64,000 nt of DNA, taken from an uncultured Clostridium sp. (GTDB lineage: Bacteria; Bacillota; Clostridia; Lachnospirales; Lachnospiraceae). Position numbers and translations under genes: made by a program. The DNA lies in contig NZ_URHZ01000022.1 in assembly GCF_900547735.1 (NCBI RefSeq), forward strand, positions 3,495 to 67,494, given 5' to 3'. The notes below the pieces were generated by a model, which was not told where the DNA came from, did no database searches, and was given only the letters and a program-made list of their open reading frames with translations. The stretch's first letter is position 1; every line of letters starts with the position of its first letter. This document shows, in pieces, positions 41,180 to 50,494 of the stretch.

Positions 41180-44100
41180 CTAATCAAGCTCGAATAAATT
41201 CCGTTTTACAAAACGTATCTCCGCATATATGCTGTCCGGCCTGAGTGTTCCCGTCTCCGCTGCCTTTGGACCGATTATCATCGTCATCCCGTCCATGTCG
41301 TCCGGGATTTTTCCGTCTCCTTTATCCCCTGTAAAACGAAGCGTATACCAGATATCACTTGCCCCGCTTCCCATGCTGCCCTTTGTTCCCTGCTCCCCTG
41401 CAATCTTGACAACGGGGAAGTTCGAAACACCGTTTTCCTCCGGAAGGCCTGTCAATGTGTATACTGTCTCATCGAACTCATTCACCGCCGGCAGGCCGTT
41501 TTCTGCCTTTTCACCCTTTTTACCAATTGTAAGCGGTGTTGTCTCACCGTCCGCAGCACTTATTTTCTGGACGCGGAAGGAAAGCTCCAGCGTCTCGTCA
41601 TACTCATCGTAATAACAGGTATAACGGTTCGGCGCCCCGGCATCCTGGGCCAGCTCAATGCCGGAAACAGTTCCCCCCTCCCGGACTACGGTATCGTAGT
41701 AGGTGGTTTCTTCTGTTTCGCTGTTGAGGGCGGCGTAGATGGTGTTGATGAAGAGTTTCATTTCCATGTCGGGAACGAGCTGCGCATCATCGGAATCTGT
41801 GCCCTCTGTCACATCGTAGAGAGAAAAACCGGTGTAATAAATTTTGCCTTTGGAGTAGAGGTAATAGTTATTTCTTGCATCCCTGACGGTTGTGTCGAAG
41901 TATTTCGACTCGTCATCTTTACCCGAACCTGCAAATGTATACCAGACGGTCACATCATCAATTTTCCCCTTCCCAAGCTCCCTTTCCAGGTCAAGCTGGT
42001 AGTAGGGCGCATGATTTTTGGCAACCTTTACTTTCGCTTCGGAAACCTCGTCGAAAATCATAAAGGGATATAATCCGATTTGTCCTTCATTCAAAGGTTC
42101 AATATACTCCGTACGCGGTTTTACTCCTAATGCGAGATTCAATGAGAGCTGTGTGTTATACGGCGAGGCCGTGTTGACTAATGATGCATAACTGCTGCCC
42201 TCTTTCGGAATAAACGCATACTCTAACAGGGCTCCGTTGGTAAATCCCTGCAGTTCTTCTATCTCGGTCCAGCGTCTGCTGCTGCCTTTGTCTCTTTTGT
42301 CTTTGGGTTTTATATCTGTGGTTATGGCAAAGCGATCCATACCCACGGTGTATCTGAGTTTTTGAGTGAATAAATAATTCCATGCGTTTTGAGATGGATA
42401 TAAGGAATCTCCTTTTCCTGCTACATTGTTCAGCACGTACTTAGTTTCGACCGGATTTGCACTGTCTCCGGCGACTTTTTTCTGCCACACATAACCATAT
42501 AAGTTAGTAACGTCTTCCTCCAACCGGATCGCTAAATAGTCTTTTCCATTAGACTTAAACTTATAATATGTATCTCCTGCTATTTTAATTGGGTTCTTTT
42601 CATCTACAATATCTTTGGAAATCGCTTCGTAACTCCCCAGTGCCGAATGCAGGTCTTTTACATTAAAAGAATTCCTTCCAATAGTAGTCGTCTGAAGATT
42701 GCCATTACTCTTTTCATACAATGCTCTTAATTCATCTTCTGTTACATAACCAGTATGTGCGTAATAATAATAAACCCAACTCCATGTGCGGTAAATCATA
42801 CTTCCAAATTTCTCATAGAAGTCATATGCCGAAACCGAAACATTCTTTTCTCCTGTCGTCTTTACGGATCTTCCCCCACCATTTATCCAGTCAGCAGAAG
42901 ATATATTCCACCCTATGTACAAATCAGAAATTTGTCTTCCGTCATTTGCATCAGTCGGCCTTATAACTGCTTTATAGGACCCTGCTTGTTCGACCACTGA
43001 ATGTAATCCTTCCGGATCGAGGTAAACAGTTCCTTCTCCTATGTTATGATTATTATCTTTCCACTCTTTCTCATTTTTCCCTAAATAGTCGTTATACTGT
43101 TCTTCACTGATAAGCACTCTCTTATAATTCGGGTTGGATTCAGTTGGCTTTTCCTGCTGCCCTTCCTGGATTGTCATATTGCGGTAATAATAATCCACTT
43201 CTTCAGGAGCGTAATAGTTCTCTGAGTTGACATACGAAAAAGCATCCCCTGTAAAAATAATTGGTTTTTTTAACTCTTCTGAGTAACTCTTTAAAACCTT
43301 TTCAGCCTCCTTCGTATCCAGATCAATTATATCTCCCTTCAATTCAGAAGAAAAATCGGTACCGACCACAATTAAATCATAACTGGATAATGTGGTTGGA
43401 TTTATTTCCCCACCTGCGCAAGCCGCGGCAAAATCGCCCTCAGATATCGTTTCAAAATCGCCGTTTTCAAAATCGAAATGATACTCACCGCCATTTTGTT
43501 CCGCTTCTTCTATCAATCGGGTAAATTGGGGATTTTTATCCAGCGTTTTTCCTCCAATCGTATCCGAGTATGGTGTAATCTGAAGTACTTTTACATCTTT
43601 CTTTTTCAAATCCGGCCGCATGTATCCGGTCCACACACTATAAAGAGGATTCTTTTTGTCAAGTGTGGATACTTTCACTTGAAACTGACATATTTCTTCG
43701 ATTGAATCGACCGGCATAGGTGTCGTATAGCGTCCTGTGATCCTGGCTCCCTCCACAGTATAATCATTTGGAGACAAATCCGCAAAACGGCAGGTAAAAA
43801 CCTGATCGTTTTTAATAGATGCACTGGCATTATTATGTGCCCCCGGCTTTCCTGAAGTGGATGCTCCATCTCCTTCTTCATCAAAATAACCGTCACCATT
43901 GCGATCCACGATAATTTTCATGATAATATTTTCGGCTTTGTCCCCCAGGGGCATTTCAATTGCATAGTCAAATGTCAGCGTATTCGATTTAGCTAAAGTA
44001 TTCAACTCCGGCCTTGTATCCGAATTCCACCCCTTCTGTATAACCGCAGTTACAACTTCATCATTCTCATCTTTTATAAGCTCAGAATCCTTAATAATAA

Positions 44101-46492
44101 CAGAACTCTTAAAATCTTTTTTTAAATCTACTGTTTTCGTAGTTGGATTTGTTATCTTTGAATCCATCAATATCAGCTTATCAAAATAAGACTTATCCAG
44201 GCTTTTATTGTAGTAATCCTTTACATCTTCTATCCCATATAGTGCAAAAAGCAATCTGGAATCAATATCACATTCCGCATTATATGGGTTATTGTTCATA
44301 TCGATCCATTCGAACTCATTGATTTGTTTCTCAGCATCAGTGCTAAGCTGTTCTGTAATTATAACCGGCTGTCCCGATTTTACAAATTCTGCTAATTGCT
44401 TTTGCATAAATTGGGTCACATCATCGCCGCTGAATCTCGCCTTACTTACTGTAGTGTCTGCCCCCAATGCTTGAAGTTCTAAAGATAATTCTACGTTTTT
44501 AAGAAAATACTCTCCCGGCAATTTACTCCATTTTTCGCGTAATAATGGATTCCAGTTCGTGCTGCCGCTGCCTGTTAGAGGATAAGAGCCTGTATTTAAT
44601 GATACTCCTGATGTTTTCTTAGTTATATCAATATCAAATCTTTCTTTAGTTGTATAGTCATTTACAAGTAGACCATTGATTAAAGTCTGAGGAATAATTG
44701 CATCATCGGAAAAGCCGTTACTACGGTACTTTACACTCTTTGAACCGCCGCCACCAGATGAATTCAGCAGCGATGCGTCATCTCCTATAAGTATCAAGTC
44801 ATACTCTGCGACGAGATCTACCGCCATACCATTCAAAGTATTCGGCGTTACGTATGTAACTGATATGTCATCCTCGTCAACTCCAATTGCCGTTGCAAGT
44901 TTTGGAAGGTTGCCCGGTACTGAAAGCCAATAATTATTACATGGCTCTATTTCCAATACCTTAACAGAGCCATCTGTTGCATCTTCCGGTGGCCCGTCAG
45001 GTGTTACAACACCTCCAAGCAAAATCTCTTCAACATCTATCTGATGCTTAGAACTGTCTGCTAAAAGAACCGGTACAAAGGGATAACTTATCCAACCTTC
45101 CATATAGCGTATTACATTATCCCACTCTGTTTTTCCGCTATACCCTCCATTATGCAGCACGTCATACCCAACTTCATATTTATCTTCGAGCTTACAAATC
45201 TGCTTTTTTTCGTACTTTGTCCGGCATTCGACAAACCACTGATACTCCGATTCTGTAATTTTGCCTGCATTGTCTTCCTTATCTCTCAGAAGTTTTGCAT
45301 ATTTTAAAATATCATCCCATAAATCAGAATCTATAAACTGATAAAACTGCTCATTTGACTGATTGGCCATTGTTCTAAAGTTATTTAGAAATGTTTTCAA
45401 GGCACCTGAAGGAGAATATTTGTCTGATGGATTATAAATAAAATATTTTAGTTTCTCAAAACCATCTACAAAACTTGTGCGGTTAAGTAAAAGTGCATCA
45501 TAAAATAACTGTTCGTTCCAAACTACCTGTCCATTAAAACTCCCCGTAGTGAGCCCGTTCCCGTTGACTGCAGTAGTAATCATTTTACTGATTCCATCAT
45601 CAACATATGCTTTTCTGGTCAGTTTAGATAGGAGTAAAATTAATTTGTCTATATTATTTTCTGCATTCCCTGAGGTTTTTTCTGACGCAACAATAGTCGC
45701 CTTGTTATTTGTATATGCATGATCTAAGATAGCCAGTACCACGTCCCATTGCATATCCATTGACTTCCATGTCACGCCATTATCTTTTGATATCTGTCCT
45801 TCGTAAACAGCTTGTCCTCCATCCAAAGGGCTAATGACCGCTCCATTCTCTGTCCTCAACATAACGGCAGGATTGTTATATTTCCAATAAACGTACAGAG
45901 GAGTTTTACTGTAACCATTATATTTATATGCAGTTTCATTACTTTGCACCACGACCAAATCTGCTGACTTTACGTCTTGAACCGTTACATCACACGCACT
46001 TTTGGATTGAACTTTCACTTTACCCGACCAATCGTCCGGATTACCACTATCTCTGCAGAGAATCTGCTTAACAAAAGTATCTTGGTTGCTATAGCTTTTA
46101 TTTTGAACCTCTCTTACCAGGCCTGAAAATTTAAAATCAATATCAAATGTATTGTCCTGATTCGTATTCTCCCAATAATGTTTCTCATCATTAGCAGCCT
46201 CGTGATACAGTCTGATTTTCTCTGCCGATACCGGTTCCTGGCCGCTAACAGTATATCCCCACTGTCCCTGACCTTCATATGGCACAATTTCTAAAACCAC
46301 AAACGGATGTTCCTTACTATATTTAGTCGGATCTATTCCGGCCTGGGCTTCCTGAAACCATCCTGGAACAAGCGCGATCCCTCCAGCCAGCACGCAAATC
46401 GACAGAATCACAGCCAGAACCTTCCATACCGTATGCAGTTTTTTCCCATCTATCGGGAATTTGTTTTTCTTTTTCTGTACACGAACTTCCAT
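41180..46492 (-). CDS. Giant DUF5057-like surface protein of the pilus operon
   Basis: A 1770-residue protein with a basic N-terminus and one membrane helix at about residues 23-44, leaving the bulk outside. Three Rossmann-like modules can be seen, each opening with a VLEI.P-type strand (FVVLEIVPYEG near 65, VKVLEIEPCNN near 509, VKVLQITPYSD near 967). The latter two later contain a YDLI..G.D strand. The pattern resembles the DUF5057 family. There is no LPXTG sorting signal. The start overlaps the preceding prepilin stop by one base (TAATG), so it is the last gene of the pilus operon. A role as tip adhesin or large pilus-associated protein is inference. GC content drops in the middle of the gene. 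Confidence 0.75.
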   Translation of the reverse strand: MEVRVQKKKNKFPIDGKKLHTVWKVLAVILSICVLAGGIALVPGWFQEAQAGIDPTKYSKEHPFVVLEIVPYEGQGQWGYTVSGQEPVSAEKIRLYHEAANDEKHYWENTNQDNTFDIDFKFSGLVREVQNKSYSNQDTFVKQILCRDSGNPDDWSGKVKVQSKSACDVTVQDVKSADLVVVQSNETAYKYNGYSKTPLYVYWKYNNPAVMLRTENGAVISPLDGGQAVYEGQISKDNGVTWKSMDMQWDVVLAILDHAYTNNKATIVASEKTSGNAENNIDKLILLLSKLTRKAYVDDGISKMITTAVNGNGLTTGSFNGQVVWNEQLFYDALLLNRTSFVDGFEKLKYFIYNPSDKYSPSGALKTFLNNFRTMANQSNEQFYQFIDSDLWDDILKYAKLLRDKEDNAGKITESEYQWFVECRTKYEKKQICKLEDKYEVGYDVLHNGGYSGKTEWDNVIRYMEGWISYPFVPVLLADSSKHQIDVEEILLGGVVTPDGPPEDATDGSVKVLEIEPCNNYWLSVPGNLPKLATAIGVDEDDISVTYVTPNTLNGMAVDLVAEYDLILIGDDASLLNSSGGGGSKSVKYRSNGFSDDAIIPQTLINGLLVNDYTTKERFDIDITKKTSGVSLNTGSYPLTGSGSTNWNPLLREKWSKLPGEYFLKNVELSLELQALGADTTVSKARFSGDDVTQFMQKQLAEFVKSGQPVIITEQLSTDAEKQINEFEWIDMNNNPYNAECDIDSRLLFALYGIEDVKDYYNKSLDKSYFDKLILMDSKITNPTTKTVDLKKDFKSSVIIKDSELIKDENDEVVTAVIQKGWNSDTRPELNTLAKSNTLTFDYAIEMPLGDKAENIIMKIIVDRNGDGYFDEEGDGASTSGKPGAHNNASASIKNDQVFTCRFADLSPNDYTVEGARITGRYTTPMPVDSIEEICQFQVKVSTLDKKNPLYSVWTGYMRPDLKKKDVKVLQITPYSDTIGGKTLDKNPQFTRLIEEAEQNGGEYHFDFENGDFETISEGDFAAACAGGEINPTTLSSYDLIVVGTDFSSELKGDIIDLDTKEAEKVLKSYSEELKKPIIFTGDAFSYVNSENYYAPEEVDYYYRNMTIQEGQQEKPTESNPNYKRVLISEEQYNDYLGKNEKEWKDNNHNIGEGTVYLDPEGLHSVVEQAGSYKAVIRPTDANDGRQISDLYIGWNISSADWINGGGRSVKTTGEKNVSVSAYDFYEKFGSMIYRTWSWVYYYYAHTGYVTEDELRALYEKSNGNLQTTTIGRNSFNVKDLHSALGSYEAISKDIVDEKNPIKIAGDTYYKFKSNGKDYLAIRLEEDVTNLYGYVWQKKVAGDSANPVETKYVLNNVAGKGDSLYPSQNAWNYLFTQKLRYTVGMDRFAITTDIKPKDKRDKGSSRRWTEIEELQGFTNGALLEYAFIPKEGSSYASLVNTASPYNTQLSLNLALGVKPRTEYIEPLNEGQIGLYPFMIFDEVSEAKVKVAKNHAPYYQLDLERELGKGKIDDVTVWYTFAGSGKDDESKYFDTTVRDARNNYYLYSKGKIYYTGFSLYDVTEGTDSDDAQLVPDMEMKLFINTIYAALNSETEETTYYDTVVREGGTVSGIELAQDAGAPNRYTCYYDEYDETLELSFRVQKISAADGETTPLTIGKKGEKAENGLPAVNEFDETVYTLTGLPEENGVSNFPVVKIAGEQGTKGSMGSGASDIWYTLRFTGDKGDGKIPDDMDGMTMIIGPKAAETGTLRPDSIYAEIRFVKRNLFELD

Positions 46493-47286
46493 TACTGCCT
46501 CCCATCCCCGCCGTCACTGCTGCCGTTCCACCACAGCACAGCCAGCTTGTTTCTTGGAGTCGCACTGGTATCTACGGAATAGCTCTTACTGTCCAGATAT
46601 TGGAATGTGATTGCAAAATCCACAGTTACTTTTCCTTCAGTTTTATAAAAATACCCTGCGTCACCGATCCGCTCTTCCTGTGTCAGTACAGGATAAATCG
46701 TAAACTTCAGTTCCTGCACCTTATCGCTGATCAGGTATTCCCGTCCTTTGCCCGCGTTTTCTTCAAATGCTTTCCTTACCGTATCAGGAGAAAGCGCTCC
46801 CAGAGACTGGAGCTTCTCTTCCTGCCCGTCTTCTTCCTCGCCGTCTTCCTCTCCGGTTGAATTTGGTTCTTCCAATGCACCGGAGTCCTCTTCCGCAAGA
46901 AAGCTGCTGTTTTGATACAGACAGTTCGTTTCCTTATTAAACCATAACATTTCACCGCTGAATTTCGCCTTCCCGGCCGCCTCCGTCACTTCACCGGTAA
47001 ACAGATAGGTTCCTTTCTCCCCTTCGTTGAGGTACAAGGACCTGGCTCCCATCACGGTATTGCTGATTCTCCGGCTGACGGTCTGGCTTTCTGTCTGAAT
47101 ATTGGAATAGGAAATCGCAGAGCGGTAAAGGCGGGTGGAGCTGCCGAACAGGGACGTCATCATTAGTCCGACAATTGCCATAACCGAGATGCCTACTAAA
47201 AGCTCTATCAGCGTAAATCCTTTATTTGCATTCTTCCGGCTCTTTTTCCCGGCCATTAATGCCGCTTTTATTTCTGCTTTCTCCAT
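46492..47286 (-). CDS. Prepilin-type protein (minor pilin, PilW-like position)
   Basis: A 264-residue protein with a 23-residue basic leader and a type III signal, KG|FTLIELLVGISVMAIVG, cut after G23 by the prepilin peptidase. E5 of the mature form is present. The rest is a soluble head with an acidic low-complexity loop (SGALEEPNSTGEEDGEEEDG). It probably caps or initiates the pilus. Ends by overlapping the giant gene by one base. A mobile element lies between it and the prepilin gene at 47463. Confidence 0.87.
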   Translation of the reverse strand: MEKAEIKAALMAGKKSRKNANKGFTLIELLVGISVMAIVGLMMTSLFGSSTRLYRSAISYSNIQTESQTVSRRISNTVMGARSLYLNEGEKGTYLFTGEVTEAAGKAKFSGEMLWFNKETNCLYQNSSFLAEEDSGALEEPNSTGEEDGEEEDGQEEKLQSLGALSPDTVRKAFEENAGKGREYLISDKVQELKFTIYPVLTQEERIGDAGYFYKTEGKVTVDFAITFQYLDSKSYSVDTSATPRNKLAVLWWNGSSDGGDGRQ

Positions 47287-47317
47287 GCCGTCCCTCCTTT
47301 CCTTCTCTGTTTATTCC

Positions 47318-47402
47318 GTTATTGTTCACGCCGCAGAACTTGAGATTTTCACGAAAAGCTCATGAAAACACCTTGTGGAATACCTTCCGAGTGAACAGCA
47401 GT
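47318..47402. mobile_element. Short MITE-like element, 85 bp, with 8-bp target duplication
   Basis: The left end is GTTATTGTTCAC and the right end GTGAACAGCAGT. The flanks TTTATTCC (47310-47317 and 47403-47410) are identical. The interior keeps the right half of the family (ATTTTCACGAAAA, CATGAAAACACCTTG) and lacks the left. It sits inside the pilus operon between two prepilin genes without breaking either. Confidence 0.85.
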
Positions 47403-47462
47403 TTTATTCCTGCTTCACTTATCTCCGATACCATTCCGCCAACATCTTTTCCTATCTCTAAA

Positions 47463-48026
47463 CTACTGCACCACACCAGCATCGCCTGTCTCACACCGGC
47501 CATTTTCCCGGTAAACAGTAAGATACTGCGTTTTTCCAGCCCCGGTTACCGCCAGTGTGCCGGCTCCCTCTATGCAGGAACCGGTATCCCGGTCAAAACG
47601 CCAGACGTGGATCAGGGTTCCCTTGGAATCCTCTTCCGCGCCGCTTCCTTCCCCGCTCCCGCCGGACAGCAGTTCATATTTCATAACACCCGAGCGCCCC
47701 AGCATAACCTTCTCCGACTGGATCTCCCAGTAAGTATCTTCCTCATCGTCCGATTTCCGTTTTTCTATCTCATGCACGCAGTAATAGTCTTTATCTTTCA
47801 GGTAAAGGCTCAGTCGCCACTTCCCGGATTTCGACATGGCGCTTGTCTTTGAGAGATTGATCTGATTGCTGAGGGCGTTGACATACTTTTCTGTTTCCTT
47901 CCTCTTTGCCGAATTGGTTCCCAGGAAAAGCATCCCGCTGAGTACCAGTAGAATAGTCATTGCAATGATGAGTTCTATCAGTGAAAAACCTCCGTTTGCC
48001 TTATCCTCTTTTCCTGCATTCATCAT
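47463..48026 (-). CDS. Prepilin-type protein (minor pilin, GspH-like)
   Basis: A 187-residue pilin-like protein. Leader of 13 residues, cleavage in GG|FSLIELIIAMTILLVLSG, E5 present. The head region carries the TNSAKRKETEKYVNALSNQI helix and a short beta domain. Its start overlaps the PilX-like stop by four bases. Confidence 0.87.
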   Translation of the reverse strand: MMNAGKEDKANGGFSLIELIIAMTILLVLSGMLFLGTNSAKRKETEKYVNALSNQINLSKTSAMSKSGKWRLSLYLKDKDYYCVHEIEKRKSDDEEDTYWEIQSEKVMLGRSGVMKYELLSGGSGEGSGAEEDSKGTLIHVWRFDRDTGSCIEGAGTLAVTGAGKTQYLTVYRENGRCETGDAGVVQ

Positions 48027-50437
48027 TTTCCGCCTCCCTGCTCACGCCCGGAGCGGCTCCAGTTCTCTCTGGTTACAAAATCTTCATAGTCATTCAGCAC
48101 GGTAGATGCCACGTCACTGTAATCATAAAAATATTCTGCTATCTCGTCTCTGTCAAGAATGGGTTCAAAGGTCTGGCCGTCCGCCGTCAGTTTGGCGCTG
48201 CCGGTGATTGATATTTTCCCCGCAGCCATCAGCAGGCCGTTATATGTTCCCTCTCCATACACTTCTATATCTTTCGCAGAAACTACAAGGCCGCCTTTCA
48301 TGGTGTAAGTTCTCCCCAGAGTGCTGACTGCCGCCTCGCCGTCCTCGTCCAGTTGAACCGTTACCGAATCACCGCTCAACAGCACATAGCAGCCATCCAC
48401 GTCGAGAAATACCGGCTCTCCATTCAGCTTTGCCACTTCATCCACTTTAACATAATTGCCAATCGGAAGGATTGCGGAAAGTCCCGTAACCGCCTCCGCA
48501 GCACGGCCGCCCACGCGATCCGTCTCCGCCAGGTTCATTTTCAGGTTGTTAAACGAAGCGTCGAGGTTTCCTATCAGGTTCGCCCATTCTATACTGCTGC
48601 TTACGCCGCTCTGCCCTTTCTCCAGAAGCTGGAACAGATGACCGTCTTCCCCTTCATCTTTTCCCGCCACCTGATACAGGGAACCGGATGTATTGATTTG
48701 AGTTGAACTGCCGCCGTCCTCTATCAATACGCCTCCATTAAATGTATTTTCCGGACTTTTGCCTCCCGTCATGCCGCTCTTTTGCAGCAGCCTGTCAAAG
48801 GAATCGGCTTCATTTTTCAGGTAATCATTGAAATATTTTCTTCTGTCATTTTCCGAGTTGAAATTGTAATAAACATAGACTTTTCCGTTGAGGATTACGG
48901 GAACAGCGGGTGAATTTTCTCTGTCATACTCAGAGACTGAGATTCCTTTTCCACTGTCGTCCGCCGCTTTTGGATTATCTACCTTAATCAGATAGTCGGC
49001 CTCATTTCCGCCCATGTTCTCGGGAAGTTTTACATGGAGTGTCAGCGTATAAGCATCCTCTTCCTCCGGCAGCAGTACGGGGTTGGAACCTGCCGCTTCT
49101 TTCTTCCCGTTCCACTTAAGCGTTATGGAGGACTCCGGCACCAGGTAAATGGTCTGTGTCGCCTTCACAGCCAGGGACTCTCCCATCGGATACACATCCT
49201 GGCCTGTGATTGTGTCGTCGAATCTCATATAGGCGCGGCCTGCCAAGATCAGCGTATCCAGCCCGGTCATGTCGAGTTTGCTCCCTCTGTCATTGATAAT
49301 AATCGCGCTGCTCTTATTCGGCGTCTCTTTTGTCAGCTCCCTGTCGTCTCCCTCGTTGCCATATCCGTAATAGCTGCCCTTTAAAGTCACCGTATTCCTG
49401 TCTCCCGACAGGGTCATATCATCCTTAATAAAGAAACTTGCATTTTCCGCCGTAAGTACAGAAGAAACATCCATCCGGATTCCGTCTGCCCATACCCGGC
49501 TCTGCGTACCCGTATTTTCATCCGGCGAAATTTTCAAATCCGCGCCCTTACTGACCGTCAGGGTTCCTGCCGATGTAAACAGACTGCTTGCCACCTCTGT
49601 TTTGCTGTGTTCAACTGTAAATGATTTGCCATATATCTTCCCGGCAAAGTAATTGTCCGGGCTGCCGGTTCCGTTCACATTGACTTCGATTCCGCCGTTT
49701 GCCGCCAGAACGTAATCTAACAGAGCTTCCCCTTCATTCATAAATCTCACATAGGGCGCCGTTATTTTTAAGTCCACGGTGACAGCCGACTCAATCCCTG
49801 TTTCGGGATTTGTATACATGATGCAGAAATCCTTGAACAGGATCCCGCTGTAAACCTCTTTTCCGCCGGCGGCAAACCTGCCGCCCGCCATTCCACTTTT
49901 CAGCCCGTTTCCGGATGGTTCACTGGCCTGCCCCGTATATTTTTCCAGTACAATCGAACCAATTGATACATCCAGATCCTTTTCCTGTATTGTATCAGAA
50001 AAAGACGCCAGTTTTTCTGCCGCATTTTTCCTGTTATTTCCGCTGTTGTCATCCGATAAAGGCATTTCGATTCCCAAAGCCTCATCTGCCAGCAGATCGC
50101 TTATAAACCTGGACTTCAACTGCAGATTGGCCTCGTCATTCGTCCGGTAGCCGTCCTTATAAAGCGAGCCCATGACCTCGACATAATTTTCTTTCAGGAT
50201 ATTGCTGGCCATCCTTCCGGTCTGCGCGTAGATTTCGTCCAGCGCCGTTTCCAGATAATAAAAATTTTTATCGGATCTCCGGTTCAGATTCCTCATTTTC
50301 ACATTCAGAAGAGCCGTGCTTAGGGCCATTACTCCTAAAATGGCAATCAGTGAAACAATCGTCAGCGCCATAATCATCGTAGAACCTGCATTATTCAGTT
50401 TTCTTCTTTCCGGCAAATGTTTTAACCGCTTTCCCAT
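48023..50437 (-). CDS. Large PilX-like pilus assembly protein
   Basis: An 804-residue protein. A basic 15-residue head precedes a hydrophobic helix (AGSTMIMALTIVSLIAILGVMALST) that resembles PilX N-termini, which lack a normal prepilin cleavage site. A long extracellular beta-rich domain follows, far larger than the usual 150-200 residues of PilX. It contains repeated strand-turn patterns such as GTLTVSKGADLKI and GGLVVSAKDIEVYGEG, suggesting a beta-helix. It is coupled to the next prepilin gene by a four-base overlap. A role in pilus initiation or adhesion is inferred from position. Confidence 0.75.
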   Translation of the reverse strand: MGKRLKHLPERRKLNNAGSTMIMALTIVSLIAILGVMALSTALLNVKMRNLNRRSDKNFYYLETALDEIYAQTGRMASNILKENYVEVMGSLYKDGYRTNDEANLQLKSRFISDLLADEALGIEMPLSDDNSGNNRKNAAEKLASFSDTIQEKDLDVSIGSIVLEKYTGQASEPSGNGLKSGMAGGRFAAGGKEVYSGILFKDFCIMYTNPETGIESAVTVDLKITAPYVRFMNEGEALLDYVLAANGGIEVNVNGTGSPDNYFAGKIYGKSFTVEHSKTEVASSLFTSAGTLTVSKGADLKISPDENTGTQSRVWADGIRMDVSSVLTAENASFFIKDDMTLSGDRNTVTLKGSYYGYGNEGDDRELTKETPNKSSAIIINDRGSKLDMTGLDTLILAGRAYMRFDDTITGQDVYPMGESLAVKATQTIYLVPESSITLKWNGKKEAAGSNPVLLPEEEDAYTLTLHVKLPENMGGNEADYLIKVDNPKAADDSGKGISVSEYDRENSPAVPVILNGKVYVYYNFNSENDRRKYFNDYLKNEADSFDRLLQKSGMTGGKSPENTFNGGVLIEDGGSSTQINTSGSLYQVAGKDEGEDGHLFQLLEKGQSGVSSSIEWANLIGNLDASFNNLKMNLAETDRVGGRAAEAVTGLSAILPIGNYVKVDEVAKLNGEPVFLDVDGCYVLLSGDSVTVQLDEDGEAAVSTLGRTYTMKGGLVVSAKDIEVYGEGTYNGLLMAAGKISITGSAKLTADGQTFEPILDRDEIAEYFYDYSDVASTVLNDYEDFVTRENWSRSGREQGGGK

Positions 50438-50494
50438 TCCGGATCCTCCTGTCTTTTTCTGCTCTGATTCTGACGTATGATTTTTCCATCCTGC

